62,041 nt of DNA, taken from the NCBI RefSeq assembly GCF_947495455.1, contig NZ_CANLZC010000023.1, positions 1 to 62,041 on the forward strand, written 5' to 3'. The DNA is from an uncultured Shewanella sp. Its GTDB lineage: Bacteria; Pseudomonadota; Gammaproteobacteria; Enterobacterales; Shewanellaceae. The position numbers and the translations under genes are program-made. Shown piece by piece: positions 26,029-35,379 of this stretch; the first letter of the stretch is position 1; each line of letters begins with the position of its first letter. Below the pieces are notes generated by a model. It had not been told where the DNA came from and did no database searches. It saw only the letters and a program-made list of their open reading frames with translations.

Positions 26029-29000
26029 TTATCTCAAGGGATAATGCTGCTCATCGGCCCAATAATAATCGTTATCTGTAAATTGAGGCTCAGCTTTAGG
26101 GTTCGCCTTTTGAGTCAGCTGATCGAGAGGCAAACGGGGAAAGGCTAAGTCATTTATGCTTAATTGCGCCCGCACACTAAAGTGGGGCTCAAATTTCTCG
26201 ATACGCGTGCCAGCAGGGATCCACGTGAGCTCTGACTTTTCTTTTGGTACCTTAAGGTTAAAGTTCAACAGGTATAGTTTGCCCTCAATAGTATCAATGG
26301 TCTCAATAACTGGACTGTTCACTTTAGCTTGTTGAATAATCTCAATGCTGGGCGTCGGCGGAGTAGGCGTTGCTCGAGTGAGTTGTTGAGTGCCCTTTTT
26401 AATGGCTTGGCGGGCAAAAAAGCGCAAGTTCACTTGCTCGGCATTGAGTAACTGTAACAAATTACTGCGCACTAAAATACCGTGGGTGACACTCCTCTGC
26501 TTAAATTTGGCGATGGCCTCGGGTGGAAATTTGATTTTATCGATAGAATAAGTACTGATAGACAGCGACATGATAATATTAATCAGCTGCATAAAGGCCT
26601 CTTGAGGCTCTTGCAATTTGGCATAATCACCATCCATTGCTGGCTCCTCACCAAAGGGGCCGTTTTTCAGCCATGTCTCTATGGGAGTGTCTTTAAAGTA
26701 GTAATACAGCAGGCCCCCTGCTACCGCAATGCCTATGCCGAGCCAAGCTATGGGGCCAAAGCCTAAAAAGCCACTGCTTGTGAAAAAAGTAGAGGCAATA
26801 CTGGTCATGGCGGTGCCCACCGCCACCATGCCCATGGCCATGGCCGCATCGTTATCTTTTGCACTATAAAGCCGCACACTATCCCACACCGCAATGCCCG
26901 CAGTGAGCATACCGGCAGCAAAACTGGCTACTTTTAATAACTGCAAATGCTGAACTAACTTGATCTTACCCGAGGCAAAGGTAAAACGAGCAACGGTATC
27001 AGCCGAAAAGCTGTGCAACACTTTATCACTCAACTTCACGATTCGAGAAGCATCGCTCGCCGTCAGTTTATAGGCATTCACAAGAGCAATACTCAAATCA
27101 ACTACAGCACTTGTTACATTCGCACCTATTTTTGTAGCATTACTTTCTGTTTTTAAGCCTTCAATAGTCTTCTGTAAATTAATGATCTCAATGGCCACCA
27201 GCCAATAAGGTAGTCGTAATTTTTCATAGCTGTTGCTGATACTGCGGCCTTCTTTATGCAAATCATCCAGTACTTGTTTCAGCTTCATTTTATCTTTGGC
27301 CAGCTCACTGTTTTCGGGCACGACCACCACGGAAGCCTTTTGGCGACTTAGGGCTTTGGTTCTTGGCTTAAACTGTGACTTTTTGGTGGAGGCGATTAAC
27401 TGGCCATTGTCATCGTGCAAGCTGCCATAGGCCACATTACCTTTGCCTTTTTGGTATTTATAGGCTTTCTCAGCTTGTGTGACGCCATATTTCAGCCCCG
27501 CGCCGTGCACGCCCACCACGTAACCTTTTACCGCTTCACCTGTGGTGGGCACATACACCATTTCACTTAAATACTTAGAATTTACCGCTTTTAAGGTGCT
27601 CAAAGCTGGGGCATACAAAGCAGTAAAATTAATCTGCGTACTTTGCTTCATCGCCTCCGTTTGTAACTTGAGTAAAAGTTCAAACAGGCCTTCAAAAACA
27701 TTACCTATCACGCCAGATATGCGCCTAAAGTTGCCAAACTGCTCTTCACCGTTATCCACCATTTTGGTGGCCAGCAATAAATCAAGGGTCTCGATTTTAT
27801 CTTCACTCATGAGCAGATTATCATCGGCCCAGCGAGCAATGTTGGCAGGATTGGCCAAACCTGAGCCATCGTTATCCGCCTCAGGTGGCGTATACTTGCT
27901 ATCGAGTGGCACCTCATCGGTACTGACAAATAAAATCGAATGCAGCGGATGTTTATCCTCAGGGTTCAGAAAAGAGGCTAACGTGGCTAAATGCGCGTGG
28001 GGCTTTTTGTCCTCATTTGGCAATAAAGTATCCATGGCGTCGGGATCCATATTAAGTGCCCCCACGGCTCTGCCCGCCAAAATATGGGCCGTTGCGCCAT
28101 TGATATCATTGAGTGAGCTGAAATCTTTAAGGCAAATGGCGGTTTGTTCATCATTAAACACGTTAGCCAATGAATCTTGTAACACTCGGCAATCATGGCG
28201 AAACTGACTGCGCTCGATAGTGCGAATGCGGCGATGAAAGGCAGCACCATAGTTGGCATTAAGCTCATCATTGAATTTATGGTAGGGATTGGTTTTATCG
28301 CCCATCTTTTTGGGCATAATAATGCGCTGGACTAATTCGGCACTTTGCACATGAGGCTCTTGCCCCGCTTGAGCTTGCACATCTTGTAAATACCTAAAAC
28401 AAGACAGAGTCATAGCGCTATGGTGGCGTAATATAAAGCTTTGGTCGGCAAAAGGCAGCACATATAGCTTTCGCGCTTTAGCATCGTTAAGATAATCAGT
28501 AGACTGACCCACATCATCAAATGCTATGCCTTGATTGGCCGAGCTTGTGATCTCTGCCAGTGCCGCGCATTTGGCGCCATATTCTAATGCTAACTCTGAG
28601 TTATTTTTAAATACCTCAAGCGCTCCACTGCCCCCTTTTTGCAGCTGATCTTGCTCCGCTTTGACTTTTTGATACAGGCTACTCATATAATCGCCAGATA
28701 AATCGCGATTGAACAGCAAAGGATTAGCCAATTCCAGTTCGACCTCCACAGCCCGTGTGCGCATCGGCTCTAAGGTTGAAGCCTTAACTAAGTCTTTGTC
28801 TCTATCTATATTGACCTGAGAAAACGCCACTGTTCGCTCGGCTAACGCATCTTCAGTTTTTTCAAGAAAGTTAATTCTTGCACCACTCCATTGCACTTCT
28901 GAGTAAGCGATGCGTAAATGAGTCCCGTCTTCATTATCTTTAGCGGGCAGCCAAATATCATTGAGTGGCACACCCGTTGCCACACGGGGATCGCTGCTCA

Positions 29001-29556
29001 ATGGCTTATTCCGCCCTGCACGATAAGCATAAAGATGCACATCTCTAAGCTGTACACTACCATCATCTTGAGTGCGAATTTCAATCTCTCGCCATGCTCG
29101 GCCGCGATAAAACACATATAAATAGCCATTACGTACGGGCGCTAACCTGTCTCTGTCTTTAAGGGAAGTATCAAAGCTGGGCATTAAGGTCAGCGGCATA
29201 ATGGCATGCAATAAATAATTTTGCCTATCATCCGCAACCCGCTTTGACTGCACCACGGCATCGTACAGAGGCAGCATGATATCTTTCGATTCAGTGTTCT
29301 CTTCTGATCCCGTTTTGACCGCCAACCAAGCATTCAATAGACTGGGTTGTTCGCAGCAGTTCCAGCTATGAATACATGAATCATCAAGCATTTCTGTTTC
29401 TACATGTTTTTCAAGAAACTCTTGTTCTATTTGATCCGTTTCATCAAATAATTTAATGCTTTGTGCATCATTGTGATCAATGCCCGTGACCTCAATAAAG
29501 AGTTTTTTCCCCGCACCATCACAGGCCGGTCCTTGGCTAATTTTATTCACAGACAT
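26029..29556 (-). CDS. T6SS MIX effector, probable membrane-active toxin (effector 1)
   Basis: About 1175 residues. MIX motifs are seen clearly: VRNGYLYVF (about 141-149) for hRxGhhYhh and YSEVQWS (about 218-224) for YSxxxWT/S, with LP at about 203. A long helical middle follows. Around residues 900-990 there are hydrophobic, small-residue-rich segments (FAAGMLTAGIAVWDSV, MGMVAVGTAMTSIASTFF, GFGPIAWLGIGIAVAGGLLYYYF), which suggests a pore-forming or membrane-inserting end. The order vgrG1, DUF4123, this gene, membrane protein is the classic adaptor-effector-immunity arrangement. The start ATG 29556 (codon 4 of a longer frame) has AAAGGA at proper spacing; the frame overlaps the DUF4123 gene slightly. 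Confidence 0.87.
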   Translation of the reverse strand: MSVNKISQGPACDGAGKKLFIEVTGIDHNDAQSIKLFDETDQIEQEFLEKHVETEMLDDSCIHSWNCCEQPSLLNAWLAVKTGSEENTESKDIMLPLYDAVVQSKRVADDRQNYLLHAIMPLTLMPSFDTSLKDRDRLAPVRNGYLYVFYRGRAWREIEIRTQDDGSVQLRDVHLYAYRAGRNKPLSSDPRVATGVPLNDIWLPAKDNEDGTHLRIAYSEVQWSGARINFLEKTEDALAERTVAFSQVNIDRDKDLVKASTLEPMRTRAVEVELELANPLLFNRDLSGDYMSSLYQKVKAEQDQLQKGGSGALEVFKNNSELALEYGAKCAALAEITSSANQGIAFDDVGQSTDYLNDAKARKLYVLPFADQSFILRHHSAMTLSCFRYLQDVQAQAGQEPHVQSAELVQRIIMPKKMGDKTNPYHKFNDELNANYGAAFHRRIRTIERSQFRHDCRVLQDSLANVFNDEQTAICLKDFSSLNDINGATAHILAGRAVGALNMDPDAMDTLLPNEDKKPHAHLATLASFLNPEDKHPLHSILFVSTDEVPLDSKYTPPEADNDGSGLANPANIARWADDNLLMSEDKIETLDLLLATKMVDNGEEQFGNFRRISGVIGNVFEGLFELLLKLQTEAMKQSTQINFTALYAPALSTLKAVNSKYLSEMVYVPTTGEAVKGYVVGVHGAGLKYGVTQAEKAYKYQKGKGNVAYGSLHDDNGQLIASTKKSQFKPRTKALSRQKASVVVVPENSELAKDKMKLKQVLDDLHKEGRSISNSYEKLRLPYWLVAIEIINLQKTIEGLKTESNATKIGANVTSAVVDLSIALVNAYKLTASDASRIVKLSDKVLHSFSADTVARFTFASGKIKLVQHLQLLKVASFAAGMLTAGIAVWDSVRLYSAKDNDAAMAMGMVAVGTAMTSIASTFFTSSGFLGFGPIAWLGIGIAVAGGLLYYYFKDTPIETWLKNGPFGEEPAMDGDYAKLQEPQEAFMQLINIIMSLSISTYSIDKIKFPPEAIAKFKQRSVTHGILVRSNLLQLLNAEQVNLRFFARQAIKKGTQQLTRATPTPPTPSIEIIQQAKVNSPVIETIDTIEGKLYLLNFNLKVPKEKSELTWIPAGTRIEKFEPHFSVRAQLSINDLAFPRLPLDQLTQKANPKAEPQFTDNDYYWADEQHYPLR

Positions 29557-30478
29557 ATAAAGCATCCTTTCTTAACATGGTTTCTAAACATTGTAATTTT
29601 TCGTGAGCACTGAGTGCATTCAAGCTAGGATCAGACAAGCGCGCTTGATTAATTTGAGGATATTGTTGACGTAGATGAAAATAAGCATCTAACTCTTGCA
29701 CTTGATAAAAACCCAATTGCTCAGCTTGTTTGATATAAGTACGATATAAATTACGTTCGCCTACACTGGGCATTGATTGCCTGCTCTCTTTAAAAAAACG
29801 CACAATATTTTTGTCATCAAATTGCAACTCTAATGCTTGTTGCTGCGACTCTCGTAATTGCCATAACGGAAACAAGGCTTGAGGCTCTGCCGAATCACTG
29901 TCATGACACAGATCATAACTCGGCTCTGGGTTTTCAACTTGTCGCCATTGACCTTGAACCTCTTCCCCGCCACTGTACCATTGCTCATACCAATGCAGAT
30001 ATAATAAGGGCCCCATCCATTCTTGAGTGTCTTTGAGCTGAGCTTCTCCAAAAAAATACCGAGCAACATTAGGGTTTTGAAAGTGAAATACACCTTTTCG
30101 TTTACCCGAAAATTGGATCAATACTCGATGACGGAGATAAGCTAACACCATGTCAAAAGACACCGTTGCTCTAACAGAGACAATGATCCCCGACAAAGGC
30201 GCTTGATTTTGAGCAACAGACTCTAGATTAGCGAATAATTGTTGAGCATTGGATTGAAACACTTCAAAGAGCGGATCACCTTGAAAAAGATTAACCACAT
30301 AAGGACTTTGCTCAATGAAATCCGCAAGGGGTGTATCAATATAAAGAGGTGCGATATCGGCATGACCCGCATAGGTATATATTTCTCGTGCTAATTCTGG
30401 GTGAGCATGCGCCACTAGATAATGAGATAACATGATCCCATCGCTATCGTGTTTAGGTAGGGTTAATGTCATATCCAT
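29543..30478 (-). CDS. DUF4123 T6SS effector adaptor (cassette 1)
   Basis: A 311-residue DUF4123 protein. The diagnostic middle is present: SPYVVNLFQGDPLFEVF, then LSGIIVSVRATVSFDMVLAYLRHRVLIQFSGKRKGVFHFQNPNVARYFF. This corresponds to the R-L-R-hh-F-R-F-Y-D-P region of the family. The protein chaperones MIX effector 1 to VgrG1. AAGGTGTG lies before the ATG, and it begins 6 bases after the vgrG1 stop. It overlaps the effector gene at its end, so vgrG1, adaptor and effector are translated as a coupled set. It is only distantly similar to the adaptor of cassette 2, so each probably serves its own effector. Confidence 0.87.
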   Translation of the reverse strand: MDMTLTLPKHDSDGIMLSHYLVAHAHPELAREIYTYAGHADIAPLYIDTPLADFIEQSPYVVNLFQGDPLFEVFQSNAQQLFANLESVAQNQAPLSGIIVSVRATVSFDMVLAYLRHRVLIQFSGKRKGVFHFQNPNVARYFFGEAQLKDTQEWMGPLLYLHWYEQWYSGGEEVQGQWRQVENPEPSYDLCHDSDSAEPQALFPLWQLRESQQQALELQFDDKNIVRFFKESRQSMPSVGERNLYRTYIKQAEQLGFYQVQELDAYFHLRQQYPQINQARLSDPSLNALSAHEKLQCLETMLRKDALYVCE

Positions 30479-30484
30479 CACACC

Positions 30485-32740
30485 TTATCGACAGGGGCAA
30501 TCAGTGAGTGGACAAGAGCCATCAGCTTGTTTTTGACAAGCCTGAGTGATTGCAGCGTCTTCACGTTGATCAATAATCAATTTGTGTTTTAAAGCAGGCG
30601 TGACAGCAACTGTGGCTTGGCTTGCATTTTCTCCCGCCGCAGGCGCTGCAGAGGGCTCTGCTGGCGCTTCATTGGCAGCAAGCGTCACGGCGGTGTAATC
30701 AAAGTTGGCTTCACCTAATGTGGTTTCAAGTGTGGCGGCCTGTATGGCCAGTTCCGCGGCCTCGGGGTTAATGGCATCGTCAAGGGTTTCGGGTAAAGTC
30801 GGTTTTTGCGGGCTAGCGCCGCTGCCACTGCCTTTGCCGCCGCCCGCATTAAGGTTAATGGCTGAGCCCGACACATGCACGCCGCCACTGTCCACTTTCA
30901 CGAAACTGCCTCCTGCTTTGACTGTGATGCCAGATGCTGCCTCAATCACCACTTTTTGGCCCGCTTTAATATGTATTTCACTGCTGGCTTCATCCACCCA
31001 CATTTTGCCCGCTTTGACATGTAAGCTGCCACTGACTTGCAGATGATGATTTTTCTTGACTAATGTACGGCTTTCACCGTCAATGTTGACATGCTCATTG
31101 CCACTCACTTGGGTAAAACGTTCCCCTTCGATATGATGATGTTGATCTTGTTTAATGTCTTGCACATGATCATTTTCCACTAGAGTGTTCATGTCTTTTT
31201 GCGCATGCAGGTAAATTTCTTCCTCACCCACTTCGTCGTCAAAATACAGCTCGTTACTGCCTTCCCCTTGATGGGTTTGGGTTTTCATGACCATGCGGCT
31301 TTGATGCTCAGGCAAAGGATAAGGGGGTAAATTCAGCGCATTATGGGTGCGACCCGTGATAATAGGTTGGTCGGGATCCCCTTCGATAAAAGAGACGATA
31401 ACCTCATGACCAATGCGCGGCACCGACATCATGCCATATTGACTGCCCGCCCAGCCTTGACTCACTCGCACCCAACAGCTTGAGACATCGTCTCCATTGC
31501 TGTATCTGTCCCAAGGGAATTGTAATTTGACTCGGCCAAACTCATCGCAATAAATCTCTTCCCCTTTAGGGCCCACCACCACAGCTTTTTGCACACCATT
31601 CACTAAAGGTTTAGGATTAGGTGTGGCCTGCCAAGGGCTATTGGCTGGAATGACAGTAAATTGATTATTAAAGGTGGTAGGAGTGGTACTGTTGGTTTCT
31701 TCCGCGCCGGCACCTTGTACCCCTTCATGGCAGGCCTGAATAAGCAGCCAATCACGATTAATTTCATCATCACTGTGGCCTGTTAAAGGAAATTTATAGC
31801 CTGCTTGCATGGCAATAATATTGCCTTTTCCTTTAGCTTGCACCGCGTCACGGCGTAAATAATTCAACCTTGCTTGCGTAAACACTTGGCCGTTGTCATC
31901 GTCTTTAAAGCGGCCGGGAAAATCAAAGTGTTCATAATTAGTATTTTGGTGCGCAAGATCATTGGCTAAGCTTTCTAGCAAAAAGGTATAATTGGGATTT
32001 TTAAAGCTCGCATCTTTTAATTGCACGCTGGCAGGTTTGACTTGATGGGTTAAGGTCAATTGCCGCACAAAAGGCGCACCGGACACTCCGCCACTGAGGG
32101 CATTGTAAGGCACATGGGCTTGCAGGAAACTCAGCTTTAAATTGGAATCACTAAAGACTAAGGTATGGCCCGTCGCGGTATGCTCAAAATGATAAACCAG
32201 TCCTTCTTCGGCCGCGAGACGATGAATAAAATCAAAATCCGTTTCTCGATATTGCACACAATATTCACGTAAGCGCTCATTCAACGCGGGATCGCAATTA
32301 AACGCAAAATCAGTGATCCCCATTTCATTTAATATAATAGAGATAATCGACAGCACGCCTGTGGCTTGAAAAATTCGGCTATTTTGCCGCAGCTTTAAGC
32401 GCGACAGTGCAGGCACTAAGGTTAGATAGTATTGAGTATAATGATGACCCGTATCGCCTTTAGTAAAATCACTCACGATACCATGCACTTGACGGGTGAT
32501 TTCACCATCCACCGCCCATTGCATCAACCCAGGTAAATCGACAATGTCCATAGGACTCAAATCGCTTTGACGGCTCAGCAAGGTCAACTTCACTTCAAAA
32601 GGCGTGGATAAGCCCTCATTGAAACGAAACTCAGTCAATGCAAAACACTCGGGATCTAGCCCTTCTGCAGAGAATTGATATCTCAGCCCTGTGCCCGCTA
32701 ATATACCTGTTGCCACTTGCTCTGTTGTTGATGCTGTCAT
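30485..32740 (-). CDS. vgrG: VgrG spike protein, complete (vgrG1)
   Basis: The 751 residues have the full VgrG layout. A gp27-like part runs from about 25 to 370 (REYCVQYRETDFDFIHRLAAEEGLVYHFEH, then YEHFDFPGRFKD). The gp5-like OB-fold is at about 395-490 (VVVGPKGEEIYCDEFGRVKLQFPWDRYS, SVPRIGHEVIVSFIEGDPDQP). The beta-helix/DUF2345 needle spans about 520-665. A low-complexity tail (TLAANEAPAEPSAAPAAG) ends in a Cys-rich CPLTDCPCR. There is no toxin domain; it delivers cargo through the DUF4123 adaptor. AAAAGGA precedes the ATG. It is separated from hcp1 by a terminator-like hairpin and 323 bases. Confidence 0.95.
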   Translation of the reverse strand: MTASTTEQVATGILAGTGLRYQFSAEGLDPECFALTEFRFNEGLSTPFEVKLTLLSRQSDLSPMDIVDLPGLMQWAVDGEITRQVHGIVSDFTKGDTGHHYTQYYLTLVPALSRLKLRQNSRIFQATGVLSIISIILNEMGITDFAFNCDPALNERLREYCVQYRETDFDFIHRLAAEEGLVYHFEHTATGHTLVFSDSNLKLSFLQAHVPYNALSGGVSGAPFVRQLTLTHQVKPASVQLKDASFKNPNYTFLLESLANDLAHQNTNYEHFDFPGRFKDDDNGQVFTQARLNYLRRDAVQAKGKGNIIAMQAGYKFPLTGHSDDEINRDWLLIQACHEGVQGAGAEETNSTTPTTFNNQFTVIPANSPWQATPNPKPLVNGVQKAVVVGPKGEEIYCDEFGRVKLQFPWDRYSNGDDVSSCWVRVSQGWAGSQYGMMSVPRIGHEVIVSFIEGDPDQPIITGRTHNALNLPPYPLPEHQSRMVMKTQTHQGEGSNELYFDDEVGEEEIYLHAQKDMNTLVENDHVQDIKQDQHHHIEGERFTQVSGNEHVNIDGESRTLVKKNHHLQVSGSLHVKAGKMWVDEASSEIHIKAGQKVVIEAASGITVKAGGSFVKVDSGGVHVSGSAINLNAGGGKGSGSGASPQKPTLPETLDDAINPEAAELAIQAATLETTLGEANFDYTAVTLAANEAPAEPSAAPAAGENASQATVAVTPALKHKLIIDQREDAAITQACQKQADGSCPLTDCPCR

Positions 32741-32819
32741 TCAAAAATCCTTTTTATTCCAGTCCCTAATACGCGCGCATTGCTAAATTCTGCTCATCTT
32801 ACGCATCACGCTTAACTTA

Positions 32820-33010
32820 TCAATACAAACTTAGCAATACAAACTTAGCAATACAAACTTAGCAATACACTCGCTTTAAAAAGATGAAAGGCTTCATGTT
32901 GAAGCCTTTATCTTTTCATTATTAAACACTGCTACTGCACTATTACTCTAACAAAGTGCCCTAACAAATGTGCTCTAACAAATGTGCCCTAGCAACATAC
33001 TCTAGCAAAA
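32820..33010. repeat. Short tandem repeats between hcp1 and vgrG1
   Basis: Two small arrays are present: three copies of a 14-bp unit (AGCAATACAAACTT) at 32822-32868, and four or five degenerate copies of a roughly 16-bp unit built on CTCTAACAAATGTG at 32943-33010. They flank the hairpin at 32887-32909. Nothing else is seen in 32741-33063. Confidence 0.7.
32887..32909. terminator. Terminator-like hairpin between hcp1 and vgrG1
   Basis: AAAGGCTTCA and TGAAGCCTTT form a 10-bp stem with a 3-base loop. T-rich sequence follows on both strands. It lies about 155 bases after hcp1. The same AAGGCTTCA stem recurs after hcp2 (45730-45755). It may attenuate hcp transcription so that hcp is made in excess over vgrG. 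Confidence 0.7.
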
Positions 33011-33063
33011 GTACGCTAATATACGCTATTAGCAATAGGGCAAAACACGATTCATACTGAGCC

Positions 33064-33582
33064 TTAGGCTTCAGTCGGCTTACGCCAGTCATCAGCACCT
33101 GATGTGCCCGCAATGGTGTGATCCCAATTAATCTTACGATAAGCAAGCGACACTTTAACGAGCTGAGTGAAATCTGATTGCGAAGGATCTTGACAATGTG
33201 GCATTTGACAATCGATATCTACTATGGTTGCTCCTTCTAATGTGGTTGAGAAGAAGTGCTCTTGTTTACCTTCGATAGAAGTGCGGTACCAGTTTAATAC
33301 CACAGAGGTCAGTTTCTCACCCGTTGATAAGGCGTTATACATGAGCGGTACCGCTTTGTTTAACGCAACAGTGAAGATAAAGGGCTTATGAACACGTTGA
33401 CCCGAAGGTTGGCCGGATTGAGGATCTGTCGGTACTGTTACAATATGATTGAACTCTTGCACTAGCATCTCATCTTCATGACCTTCAACGAAGATATCAC
33501 CCACAGAATCAGAAGTGAAAGCACCTGCAGTAATGTTACCCTGAGTTTGACCTTCGATTGAGATATAACATGGTGTTGGCAT
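33064..33582 (-). CDS. hcp: Hcp, T6SS inner-tube protein (copy 1)
   Basis: A 172-residue Hcp that stacks as hexameric rings to form the ejected tube. The sequence begins MPTPCYISIEGQTQGNITAGAF and has VHKPFIFTVALNKAVPLMYNAL and the family's AYRKIxWDH near the end. AAAAAGGAA is placed 7 bases before the ATG. It differs from copy 2 (45838-46356) at about eight residues only. It is preceded by a sigma-54-like promoter and by the same upstream dyad array as copy 2. Confidence 0.97.
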   Translation of the reverse strand: MPTPCYISIEGQTQGNITAGAFTSDSVGDIFVEGHEDEMLVQEFNHIVTVPTDPQSGQPSGQRVHKPFIFTVALNKAVPLMYNALSTGEKLTSVVLNWYRTSIEGKQEHFFSTTLEGATIVDIDCQMPHCQDPSQSDFTQLVKVSLAYRKINWDHTIAGTSGADDWRKPTEA

Positions 33583-33658
33583 AGTTTAATTCCTTTTTAA
33601 TTAACTACTTATTTATTTTTAACTGTCGTTATTTTACTGGCTTGCCCTATCATATAGT

Positions 33659-33676
33659 AGGCATGAGTGTGGCCAA
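33659..33676 (-). promoter_or_regulatory. Sigma-54-like promoter of hcp1
   Basis: On the minus strand, TTGGCCACACTCATGCCT has the invariant GG-N10-GC spacing with a good -24 box (TTGGC) and a weaker -12 box (ATGC). It lies about 80 bases before the hcp1 start. Support comes from the corresponding, better match upstream of hcp2. Confidence 0.55.
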
Positions 33677-33895
33677 CAAAATGACAAAGTAAGTCCTTTT
33701 TTATCCAACTTACTTCGAACGATCTAACGATGCATGAAAAGTGAGCACAGTGAGCACAGTGCCTTCTTGACTTTCTACGGTGAAGCACACTGTAACGACC
33801 ACTTTTCTAAATTTCATCCTCAATAAAGCATTTAGTGTGCCAACTTTTAAAGCTGTTGTTTTTAAAGGTAAAACATTTTCAACGTGAAAGAAATC

Positions 33896-33953
33896 GAGCA
33901 ATAACTTGCTCAAAATGAGCAAAAAATTGCTCAAAACGAGCAAAAAATTGCCC
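33896..33953. promoter_or_regulatory. Upstream dyad array of hcp1 (putative enhancer)
   Basis: Two dyads, TTGCTCAAAATGAGCAA (33906-33922) and TTGCTCAAAACGAGCAA (33927-33943), lie exactly 21 bp apart. They are flanked by half-sites GAGCAA (33896-33901) and TTGCCC (33948-33953) in the same phase. The array is 220-294 bp upstream of the sigma-54-like promoter. The same arrangement occurs before hcp2. The rest of 33583-34112 shows no gene. Confidence 0.7.
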
Positions 33954-34174
33954 ACCTTTTTATTGAAAAAAGCTGAAATAATAGGCTTTAGAAAATCGAG
34001 AGAATCATTCTATTAGCTCAAACAAAGTGGTTATTTATACAAAAAACAATTCTTAACTATAATTTTTATGCATTCATCAATAAAAAATCAGGCCAGCCAT
34101 AACAATATGTTCTGGTCTAATTCCATCGGACACTTAATTTTGAGACAGTATCGTTAATAAATTAAGAGGTCTAT

Positions 34175-34465
34175 ATGAGTTTGAAGAAATCGCATAAAAG
34201 TTATCCGCAAGCATTTAAAGATGAAGCAGTCTTGATGGTGCTAGAGCAAGGTTACAGTGTTGCAGATGCTGCCAAGTCACTTGGCGTGGGTACAAGTCTA
34301 CTTTATACCTGGAAAGAAAAGTATGAATCCAAGCAACAAGGATTGACTTTAGAAGAATCTGAGCGTGATGAACTAAAACGATTGCGTAAAGAAAACAAAG
34401 AATTGCGTATGGAGAAAGAGATCCTAAAAAAGGCAAGCGCCTTCTTTGCGAAAGAAATGAAGTAA
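34175..34465 (+). CDS. IS3-family transposase OrfA
   Basis: The 96 residues contain a helix-turn-helix (QAFKDEAVLMVLEQGYSVADAAKSLGVGTSLLYTWKEKY) that binds the element ends. A leucine-zipper-like coiled coil follows (ERDELKRLRKENKELRMEKEILKKASAFFAKE). A slippery run CTAAAAAAGG near 34426 fits programmed -1 frameshifting to make OrfAB. Confidence 0.95.
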   Translation: MSLKKSHKSYPQAFKDEAVLMVLEQGYSVADAAKSLGVGTSLLYTWKEKYESKQQGLTLEESERDELKRLRKENKELRMEKEILKKASAFFAKEMK

Positions 34466-35334
34466 AATTTCAGTTTATTAAAAAACACGCTAATCAATTT
34501 CCTGTAGCGCTGTTATGCCGTGTGATGAGTGTCAGTAAATCTGGCTATTACGATTGGTATAAACGCCCTGCGAAGGTGATAAACCTTGATACGTTGATGC
34601 TTTATCGCCGTGTTCGGCATTTATTTAAGAAAAGTCGAGGCAGTCTAGGGAACCGTGAAATGGTGAAGCGATTACGCAAAGAAGGTTATCAAGTTGGCCG
34701 TTATTTAGTCCGTAAAATCATGCGACGTTTACGACTCAAGGTGACTCAACGCCAAGCTTATAAGGTGACAACAAAGCGAAAACACAGTGATAGCGTTGCA
34801 GATAACCTGCTAAACATGAACTTTAATCCAATTTCTGCTAATCAAGTTTGGGCAGGTGACGTGACTTATCTGAAGACGGGTGAAGGCTGGATGTATTTAT
34901 CTGTAGTGATGGATTTATATTCACGTCGTATAGTGGGGTGGCACATAGATAAACGCATGACGACAGACTTGATTTCTAAGGCATTAATGAAAGCTTATAA
35001 CGTTCGGCAACCGCCTAAAGGCTTGGTATTTCACAGTGACAGAGGCTCACAATATACCAGTAAGCAATTTGGCAAGCTGTTATCGAGTTATGAGATCCGT
35101 GCCAGTATGGGGGATGTGGGCGCATGTTGGGATAATGCAGTCGTCGAGCGTTTCTTTGGTAGCTTGAAACACGATTGGATTTTAAAAGTTAATCAACCAA
35201 CAAGAGAGTCTATAAAGAGAAATGTGGCTGACTATATGAAATACTACAACTTAGAGCGGCTTCATTCTGCTAATGGCGATCTGTCACCTGTAGAGTTTGA
35301 ATATTCTCAACTAAAAGTGTCCAATTTGGGTTGA
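34466..35334 (+). CDS. IS3-family transposase OrfB (DDE integrase domain)
   Basis: The first standard ATG is at 34522 (270 residues). The frame is open earlier (FQFIKKHANQFPVALLCRVM) and is used in the OrfAB fusion after the -1 shift. The rve-type catalytic triad is seen: WAGDVTYLK (Asp), FHSDRGSQYTS (Asp) and DNAVVERFFGSLKHDW (Glu). An HTH_21-like region is at the start (LFKKSRGSLGNREMVKRLRKEGY). It appears intact, so the element may be active. Confidence 0.93.
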
Positions 35335-35379
35335 CCAGTACAATATGATTTAACAATAACAATGCCTGCCCCAGTTACT

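Larger units (their letters stand above)
34113..35337 (+). mobile_element. IS3-family insertion sequence, complete
   Basis: A 1.2-kb element with imperfect terminal inverted repeats: TGGTCTAATTCCATCGGACAC at the left and TGGTCAACCCAAATTGGACAC (reversed) at the right both begin TGGTC and share GGACACTT. It carries overlapping orfA and orfB in the usual order. A clear 3-4 bp target duplication is not seen. ACAATATG occurs on both outer sides, 2-4 bases from the ends, and may be chance. It lies beside a decayed vgrG tail and upstream of hcp1, leaving the hcp1 regulatory region intact. Confidence 0.9.

Noticed and set aside
27542..28207. Long (221-codon) plus-strand frame
   Set aside because: Antisense to the MIX effector 1 gene, which has clear motifs and coupling; no start signal.
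32820..33010. Possible CRISPR array because of regularly spaced short repeats
   Set aside because: Units are directly adjacent without unique spacers, and no cas genes are present.
34097..35350. 8-bp ACAATATG on both sides of the IS3 element as a target duplication
   Set aside because: IS3-family elements make 3-4 bp duplications and the copies lie 2-4 bases away from the ends, so chance is as likely.
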